NCBI RefSeq assembly: GCF_032854445.1 | Contig: NC_088300.1 | Span: 372,001 to 436,000, forward strand | Source: Liolophura sinensis | Taxonomy: Eukaryota > Mollusca > Polyplacophora > Chitonida > Chitonidae | Length of the DNA: 64,000 nucleotides | Reading direction: 5' to 3' | Part shown: in pieces, positions 59,601 to 64,000 of the stretch | Numbering within the stretch: position 1 is the first letter of the stretch | Layout of the letters: each line of letters opens with the position of its first letter | Translations under genes and position numbers: made by a program | Notes under the pieces: model-generated | The model's input: only the letters and a program-made list of their open reading frames with translations | Database searches by the model: none | What the model was told of the DNA's origin: nothing

Positions 59601-62207
59601 GGTTACAGGGGAGAGTGGTGACCAAATGCCCATTGGGCCTCTATCCCCATTCACAAACCCACTGAGGGAGATTTTTACAGGGAAGAGTGGTGACCATAAT
59701 GCCCAGTGGGCCTCTATCCCCAGTCACAAACCCATTGAGAGAGATTGTTACAGGGGGAGAAAGATGACCGAATGCCCAGTGGGCCTCCATGCCCAGTCAC
59801 AAACCCATTGAGAGAGATTGTTAGAGGGGGAGAGTGGTGACCGAATGCCCAGTGGGCCTCCATGCCCAGTCACAAAACCATTGAGGGAGATTGTTACAGG
59901 GGAGAGTGGTGACCATAATGCCCAGTGGGCCTCCATGCCCAGTCACAAAACCATTGAGGGAGATTGTTACAGGGGAGAGTGGTAACCATAGTGCCCATTG
60001 GGCCTCCATCCCCATTCACAAACCCATTGATGGAGATTGTTACAAGGGAGAGTGGTGACCATAATGCCCAGTGGGCTTCTATCCCCAGTCACAAACCCAT
60101 TTAGGGAGAATGTTACAGGGGGAGAGTAGTTACCGAATGCCCAGTGGGCCTCTATCCCCAGTCACAAATGCATTGAGGGAGATTGTTACAGGGGAGAGTG
60201 GTGACCGTAATGCAGAGTGGGCTTCTATCCCCAGTCACAAACCCATTGGGGGAGATTGTTACAGGGGAGAGTAGTCACCGAATGCCCAGTGGGCCTCCAT
60301 CCCCAGTCACAAACCGATTGAGTGAGATTATTACAGGGGAGTGTGGTGACCGTAGTACCCAGGGGGCATCTATCCCCATTCACAAACCCATTGAGGGAGA
60401 TTGTTACAGGGGGAGAGTGGCGACCGTAATGCCCAGTGGGCCTCCATTCCCAATCACAAACCCATCGATGGAGATGGTTACAGGGGAGAGTGGTGACCAA
60501 ATGCCCAGTGGGCCTCTATCCCCATTCACAAACCCATTGAGGGAGATTGTTACAAGGGAGAGTGGTGACCGTAATGCCCAGTGGACCTCCATTCCCAGTC
60601 ACAAACCCATTGATGGAGATGGTTACAGGGGGAGAGTGGTGACCAAATGCCCAGTGGGCCTCTATCCCCATTCACAAACCCATTGAGGGAGATTGTTACA
60701 AGGGAGAGTGGTGACCGTAATGTAGAGTGGGCTTCTATCCCCAGTCACAAACCCATTGAGGGAGATTGTTACAGGGGAGAGTAGTCACCGAATGCCCAGT
60801 GGGCCTCCATTCCCAGTCACAAACCCATCAATGGAGATGGTTACAGGGGAGAGTGGTGACCAAATGCCCAGTGGGCCTCTATCCCCATTCACAAACCCAT
60901 TGAGGGAGATTGTTACAGGGGAGAGTAGTCACCGAATGCCCAGTGGGCCTCTATCCCCAGTCACAAATGCATTGAGGGAGATTGTTACAGGGGAGAGTGG
61001 TGACTGTAATGCAGAGTGGCCTTCTATCCCCAGTCACAAACCCATTGAGGGAGATTGTTACAGGGGAGAGTAGTCACCGAATGCCCAGTGGGCCTCCATT
61101 CCCAGTCACAAACCCATCGATGGAGATGGTTACAGGGGAGAGTGGTGACCAAATGCCCAGTGGGCCTCTATCCCCATTCACAAACCCATTGAGGGAGATT
61201 GTTACAGAGGAGAGTAGTCACCGAATGCCCAGTGGGCCTCCATTCCCAGTCACAAACCGATTGAGGGAGATCATTACAGGGGAGTGTGGTGACTGTAGTG
61301 CCCAGTGGGCATCTATCCCCATTCACAAACCCATTGAGGGAGATTGTTACAGGGGGAGAGTGGTGACCAAAGGCCCAATGGGCCCCTGTCCCCATTCACA
61401 AACCCATTGAGACAGATTGTTACAAGGGAGAGAGTGGTCACCGAATGCCCAGTGGGCCTCTATCCCCATTCACAAACCCATTGAGGGAGATTGTTACAGG
61501 GGGAGAGTGGTGACCGTAATGCCCAGTGGGCCTCTATCCCCATTCACAAACCCATTGATGGAGATTGTTACAAGGGAGAGTGGTGACCAAATGCCCAGTG
61601 GGCTTCTATCCCCATTCACAAACTCATTGAGGGAGATTGTTACAGGGAGAGAGTAGTCACCGAATGCCCAGTGGGCCTCTATCCCCATTCACAAACCCAT
61701 TGAGGGAGATTGTTACAGGGGGAGAGTGGTGACCATAATGCCCAGTGGGCCTCTATCCCCATTCACAAACCCATTGAGGGAGATTGTTACAGGGGGAGAG
61801 TAGTCACCGAATGCCCAGTGGGCCTCTATCCCCATTCACAAATGCATTGAGGGAGATTGTTACAGGGGAGAGTGGTGACTGAATGCCCAGTGGATATGTT
61901 GAGGGGAAATCATTAAAATATGAAAACATTGTGCAGGTTACACATTACTTTGGCTATTATTATGTCCTTGTCAAGCGAGGGAATCCATGGCTATTTCTGG
62001 TGAACATTTCACTTAAATGGTTTATGTTATCTGTATCTTCAGCACAGCTCAGTTGTTAAAGGAGACTGACGCAGTAAAAAAAATGGTTTTGTGTATGACT
62101 ATTTTCAGATTGAGGCCGAGGACAACATTTTACACGATGGAACATTGATTGATCTGTGTGGGGCGACCTTAATATGGAGATCAGCTCTAGGATTGATAGC
62201 AGCTCCT
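26586..62207 (+). CDS. PELI: Pellino E3 ubiquitin ligase, 5' eight exons (3' end beyond window)
   Basis: Exons 26586-26605, 29503-29655, 46940-47069, 57653-57754, 58201-58398, 58794-58979 and 62109-62207 are joined here in frame to 296 residues, counting seven coding exons seen; the remainder lies to the right. Pellino proteins bind phosphorylated IRAK-type kinases through an FHA domain and ubiquitinate them in Toll/IL-1 signalling. Diagnostic stretches are KYGELVILGYNG, GDKGRRRSKF, SVSYTLSRNQAVVVEY, GRSSEGPIDFVVMDT, STISRFACRI, YTARIYAAGFDS, IDGLTTNGV and DGTLIDLCGATLIWRSA. The FHA phosphothreonine-contact residues (R in GRSSE, TN in LTTNG) are present. The RING-like cysteine region, expected after residue ~300, is outside the window. 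Introns reach 17.3 and 10.6 kb, swollen by minisatellites. Confidence 0.94.
27515..27647 (+). repeat. Dispersed repeat family 1, copy 2
   Basis: Matches 15981-16105: tagatttagccagaattt at the left, catctcaaagacactgagac toward the right. Confidence 0.5.
28232..28493 (-). mobile_element. tRNA-derived SINE, copy 2
   Basis: On the minus strand the head reads ggtcagttggttagcgcgct (A-box-like), then gagttcaagtcc (B-box-like), the cttccattccggccgtac body and the gtaaaacaccaatcaaataa tail. Flanks tactcgttatta (28216-28227) and tactcattaata (28495-28506) look like a worn target-site duplication. Confidence 0.88.
29503..29655 (+). CDS. PELI: Pellino exon 2
   Basis: Acceptor tttgcag, donor gtaagt. Encodes PIEDISEKRLLQFDQDG through SIKYGELVILG, which is the start of the conserved Pellino region (compare YGELIVLGYNG in human PELI1). 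Confidence 0.92.
30158..32805 (+). repeat. 47-bp minisatellite, about 56 copies
   Basis: Units contain agctgtacatgtatgctgat and gtgagatactggaacag. A 1081-bp block (23 units) is duplicated in tandem: identical segments lie at 30369-30638 and 31450-31719. Confidence 0.96.
33415..34195 (+). repeat. Variable minisatellite, 28-45 bp units
   Basis: Alternating short and long units built from gatatccatcattgtgttta and gactgaccagatgaatgaca. Short units lack the cagatgaatga part. Confidence 0.93.
34515..34862 (+). mobile_element. tRNA-derived SINE, copy 3, with target-site duplication
   Basis: The element at 34529-34848 is flanked by perfect 14-bp repeats gtagcacaggtatg (34515-34528 and 34849-34862). 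The head has ggcacagttggttagcgcac and gagttcaagtcc as A- and B-box-like motifs, and the element ends in an A-rich tail. About 75 bp of the body (from gctggcttcctctcc to ggatggtcgt) is tandemly repeated inside the element, and the usual sequence before gtaaaacacc is shortened. The intact flanks indicate a recent insertion. Confidence 0.95.
35035..37335 (+). repeat. 44-bp minisatellite, about 52 copies
   Basis: Units contain ttacattaatagtgtcacta and catgtaggaat, with the variable ends attatgtagagg, tttgcgtataga or tttatgtggagg. Confidence 0.96.
37576..38318 (+). repeat. 34-bp minisatellite, about 22 copies
   Basis: Units contain ttataggagggcagtgttgt and tcttgtttagattg. Guanine-rich on the + strand half-unit. 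Confidence 0.95.
38319..39127 (+). other. Unique intronic sequence
   Basis: AT-rich, no recognisable exon or element. Confidence 0.5.
39128..39660 (+). repeat. 54-55-bp minisatellite, about 10 copies
   Basis: Units contain gaccagtagaccttgtgcaa and gtccattcttacacctcatg. A one-base length variant (agtaagacc versus agtagacc) shifts frames between copies. Confidence 0.95.
39738..39830 (+). repeat. Short about 25-bp tandem repeat, 4 copies
   Basis: gatcattagctccctcttg-like units in a row. Confidence 0.85.
40190..40785 (+). repeat. 53-bp minisatellite, about 11 copies
   Basis: Units contain agataacatgcttgtgcctg, cagatttagg and ggagaaagtgtac. Confidence 0.95.
41229..42012 (+). repeat. 41-bp minisatellite, about 19 copies
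   Basis: Units contain agccaacagaccagaagttg and ttgtcaaataaggcaatagt. Confidence 0.94.
42300..43280 (+). repeat. 34-bp minisatellite, about 29 copies
   Basis: Units contain tgtgatagtacatgtacctg and tctgttacctgtac. It grades into the 17-bp array at its right end. Confidence 0.95.
43281..43673 (+). repeat. 17-bp (34-bp dimer) minisatellite
   Basis: Alternating tgtctattacctgtacc and tgcctattacctgtacc. It looks derived from half of the 34-bp unit to its left. Open in all three forward frames for lack of stop triplets. Confidence 0.95.
43674..44884 (+). other. Unique intronic sequence with one dispersed repeat
   Basis: Holds family 2 copy 2 (43735-43865). The rest is AT-rich with no recognised exon. 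Confidence 0.5.
43735..43865 (+). repeat. Dispersed repeat family 2, copy 2
   Basis: Contains ggaaaggtgttttcacattt, gctgatatcctattg and attattttatgatttttatt, in the same order as 17195-17325. Confidence 0.5.
44885..45212 (+). repeat. 46-bp minisatellite, 7 copies
   Basis: Units contain acatacatctttcaaagttt and gttacatgtgtctgcatttc, nearly perfect. Confidence 0.95.
45620..45675 (+). other. Twin poly-G tracts
   Basis: Runs of 13 G (45620-45632) and 15 G (45661-45675) lie 28 bp apart. They could form a quadruplex on the + strand (intronic RNA or DNA). Length may be unreliable in an assembly. Confidence 0.7.
45978..46822 (+). repeat. 46-bp minisatellite, about 18 copies
   Basis: Units contain ctaacatcatgtctaagtat and ctctgtcacatttctag. 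It ends about 115 bp before Pellino exon 3. Confidence 0.96.
46940..47069 (+). CDS. PELI: Pellino exon 3
   Basis: Acceptor gttccag, donor gtcagt. Encodes GYNGQLPQGDKGRRRSKF, then ILWKRSIANGVKP and VVKNPQASK. It matches the Drosophila and human Pellino block GYNG..P.GDRGRR.S.F. Confidence 0.95.
48965..49215 (+). repeat. About 20-bp irregular minisatellite
   Basis: Loose copies of gtgggtgagaactgaacagt. Confidence 0.88.
49946..50070 (+). repeat. 21-bp minisatellite
   Basis: Copies of atacatgttactgtacattg; open in several frames. Confidence 0.88.
50100..51050 (+). repeat. 44/48-bp two-length minisatellite, about 20 copies
   Basis: Units contain tcatcatcactgaatacatg and tattacattgcacctttatg. 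Roughly half the copies have an extra four bases (acatacatg instead of acatg), so 44- and 48-bp units are mixed along the array. Confidence 0.95.
52105..52225 (+). repeat. Dispersed repeat family 2, weak copy 3
   Basis: Shares gtggaaaggtgttttgaggt and gattgatgttctatggcat with the copies at 17195 and 43735; more diverged. Confidence 0.4.
52973..53143 (-). mobile_element. tRNA-derived SINE, copy 4, 5'-truncated
   Basis: Minus-strand copy with the tail gcgtaaaacaccaatcaaat and body up to the gctggcttcctctcc region; the tRNA-like head is missing. Flanks gtttaattca and gttcaattca may be an imperfect target-site duplication. Confidence 0.85.
53815..55125 (+). repeat. 20-bp pyrimidine-rich minisatellite, about 65 copies
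   Basis: Units like cctgttttacctactgtatt. No stop triplets occur on the + strand in any phase, so all three frames stay open for 290-460 codons. This is a property of the unit, not a gene. Confidence 0.96.
55985..56336 (+). repeat. 60-bp minisatellite made of two 30-bp halves
   Basis: Alternating halves gacctgcctttacagtagca and ggcttgtctttacagtagca, about 11 halves, with weaker copies to about 56450. The multiple-of-three period keeps a frame open. Confidence 0.94.
57653..57754 (+). CDS. PELI: Pellino exon 4
   Basis: Acceptor ttgatcag, donor gttagt. 34 codons containing HSVSYTLSRNQAVVVEY and DTDMFQ, near-identical to Drosophila and vertebrate Pellino. Confidence 0.96.
58201..58398 (+). CDS. 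PELI: Pellino exon 5 (FHA core)
   Basis: Acceptor gtttccag, donor gtatgt. 66 codons from IGRSSEGPIDFVVMDT to GFDSGRNIFLG. It includes the FHA arginine in GRSSE and the STISRFACRI strand. Confidence 0.96.
58794..58979 (+). CDS. PELI: Pellino exon 6 (FHA core)
   Basis: Acceptor atcctcag, donor gtgagt. 62 codons with EKAVKWHAGEEIDGLTTNGV, MHPKGGF and GVWREVSIGGGIYALRESRS. The TN pair contacts phosphothreonine in known Pellino FHA domains. Confidence 0.96.
59037..61895 (+). repeat. 73-bp minisatellite in Pellino intron 6, about 39 copies
   Basis: Units contain gattgttacaggggagagtg, aatgcccagtgggcctctat and cagtcacaaacccattgagg. Two sub-types alternate (gtggtgaccgtaatgccc and gtagtcaccgaatgccc). 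A larger pattern repeats at about 800 bp (60183 versus 60982). Confidence 0.96.
62109..62207 (+). CDS. PELI: Pellino exon 7 (last exon in window)
   Basis: Acceptor attttcag, donor gtaagt. 33 codons with NILHDGTLIDLCGATLIWRS. The next exon, expected to begin the PTQ/KH-like segment leading to the RING-like region, is not in the remaining 1.8 kb. Confidence 0.95.
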
Positions 62208-62224
62208 GTAAGTCAGCATGTTTT

Positions 62225-63435
62225 CTGTATACACATGATGTAAATAGCTATAACCTCCACAGATCACTCGGCGTGTTTCTGTACACACGCGACATAAATA
62301 GCTACAACCTCCACAGTTCACTCTTCGTGTTTTCTGTACACACACGACGTAAATAGCCACAACCTCCACAGGTCACTCGGCGCGTTTCCTGTATACACAC
62401 ACGACATAAATAGCCATAACCTCCACAGGTCACTCGGCGTGTTTCTGTATACACACAACATAAATAGCCACAACCTCCACAGGTCTCTCGGCGTGTTTCC
62501 TGTATACACACAACATAAATAGCCACAACCTCCACAGGTCACTCGGTGTGTTTTCCTGTATACACACAACATAAATAGCCACAACCTCCACAGGTCAACT
62601 CAGCGTGTTTCCTGTACACACACACGACGTAAATAGCCACAACCTCCACAGGTCGCTCGGCAGGTTTCCTGTATATACACGACATAGATAGCCACAACCT
62701 CCACAGGTCATGCGGCGTGTTCCCTGTATACACACGACGTAGATAGCCACAACCTCCACAGGTCACGCGGCGTGTTTCCTGTATACACACGACGTGGATA
62801 GCCACAACCTCCACAGGTCACTCAGCGTGTTTCCTGTATACACACAACATAAATAGCCACAACCTCCACAGGTCACTCGGTGTGTTTCCTGTATACACAC
62901 AACATAAATAGCCACAACCTCCACAGGTCACTCAGCGTGTTTCCTGTACACACACACGACGTAAATAGCCACAACCTCCATAGGTCACTCGGCAGGTTTC
63001 CTGTACACACACGATGTAAATAGCCACAACCTCCATAGGTCACTCGGCAGGTTTCCTGTACACACACGATGTAAATAGCCAAAACCTTCACAGGTCACTC
63101 GGCGTGTTTCCTGTACGCACACAGAACGTAAATAGCCATAACCTCCACAGGTCACTCGGCGTGTTTCTTGTAAACACACAACGTAAATAGCCACAACCTC
63201 CGCAGGTCACTCGGTGTGTTTCCTGTACACACACATGACGTAAATAGCCACAGCCTCCACAGGTCACTTGGCCTGTTTCCTATACACACAACATAAATAG
63301 CCACAACCTCCACAGGTCACTCGGCGTGTTTCCTGTACACTCACGACGTAAATAGCCACAACCTCCACAGGTCACTCGGCGTGTTTCCTGTACACACACG
63401 ACGTAAATAGCTTCAACCTCCACAGGTCACTCATC
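62225..63435 (+). repeat. 55-bp minisatellite in Pellino intron 7, about 22 copies
   Basis: Units contain gtcactcggcgtgtttcctg, gtaaatagccacaacctcca and cag. The array starts within about 20 bp of the exon 7 donor. Confidence 0.96.
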
Positions 63436-64000
63436 AGTACATGATGATGTGGGATCGTAATTGTCTCAGTGATTTATTGATGTTATTTGACTTTCAATTT
63501 ATCCTCCAATTATATAGACGTTTTCTGATGGAAGACTAACTAGGGGAGACAACTTGTGCAAGCTTAAAGATCTTAAAATAGAGATTATTGCCTTGTTGAA
63601 GAAGAAAACATATACTTGATACCACATGCAAAGGCTCTTTAGTCGTTGTTTAGTTTGTGCCACATTTTCCAAACAAGTGGAAATTTGTTGTAAACTTTAA
63701 AATGGCCCGCTGGACTTGATGTGGTAACAACCAATTGCTTTGCTTAACACAAACTTCTTTGCCCAGTCTACATTTAGGGTTCAGACAGAGAAGCTTGTAT
63801 TATTCGCATTTTTGAGTGATATAAGTTTGTGTACCTGTCGTCTACATGAACTTATCTGTACAATAGGGTGACCTGAATTCATTATGTTAACATAGTTCCA
63901 TTCTATATACATGTACCACCCCATGTTAAAAGTGGCACATTGTCACTACCATGCCATCAAGTAGGCTAATGTCACTTCACAACTTTGTTGTGGTAACATC
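63436..64000 (+). other. Unique intronic sequence at window end
   Basis: AT-rich; I find no Pellino exon or repeat here. Confidence 0.5.

Noticed and set aside
1-64000. Search for virus-like or LTR elements, tRNA and rRNA genes
   Set aside because: I recognised no polymerase, integrase, capsid or terminal repeat pattern. The only tRNA-like sequences are SINE heads.

Overview
The window is animal nuclear DNA with spliced genes, AATAAA signals, tRNA-derived SINEs and dense minisatellites. The genes and the SINE tail (a 'gcgtaaaacaccaatca'-type end) suggest a lophotrochozoan, most likely a mollusc. That placement is inference from recall and no search was run. I saw no virus-like or LTR element.

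Region 1 (1-11,410) is a tandem array of a single-exon BTB-BACK gene resembling the insect 'serine-enriched protein' (gprs) family. Unit starts are at 1, 3030, 5803 and 8834. Unit 2 holds a full-length 413-codon gene. Units 1 and 3 are almost identical to each other and carry a 352-bp internal duplication that gives a shorter protein with a new C-terminus. Unit 4 is a deleted pseudogene. A fifth, scrambled and older remnant lies just before the next gene. Each of the four units keeps a TATA-like box and an initiator at the same spacing. The array probably continues left of the window.

Region 2 (11,695-20,742, + strand) is a complete six-exon SPRTN (Spartan/DVC1) gene for the DNA-protein crosslink protease. 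It encodes 552 residues, with the HEMIH and GHGPEF catalytic parts, the zinc-binding domain, a SHP-like p97 site and a C-terminal UBZ4 finger. Its introns hold four minisatellites and a triplicated copy of the exon 4 splice acceptor.

Region 3 (20,988-26,585) is intergenic: a 2.2-kb CATCAT minisatellite directly after the SPRTN poly(A) signal, a SINE, and a 60-bp minisatellite that reads as an open 20-residue repeat.

Region 4 (26,586-64,000, + strand) is most of a Pellino E3 ubiquitin ligase gene. Eight exons give 296 codons covering the N-terminus and the FHA region; the RING-like end lies beyond the window. Its introns are packed with about 18 different minisatellites. By my estimate roughly 25 kb of the 53 kb to the right of the BTB array is tandem repeat. 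Unit lengths cluster at 41-48 bp, and several unrelated arrays share the palindrome TACATGTA.

The three gene types share no evident pathway: SPRTN acts in DNA repair, Pellino in innate immune signalling, and the BTB-BACK protein is presumably a ubiquitin-ligase adaptor. The least ordinary features are the young BTB array, the repeated SPRTN splice acceptor and the intronic minisatellite landscape.
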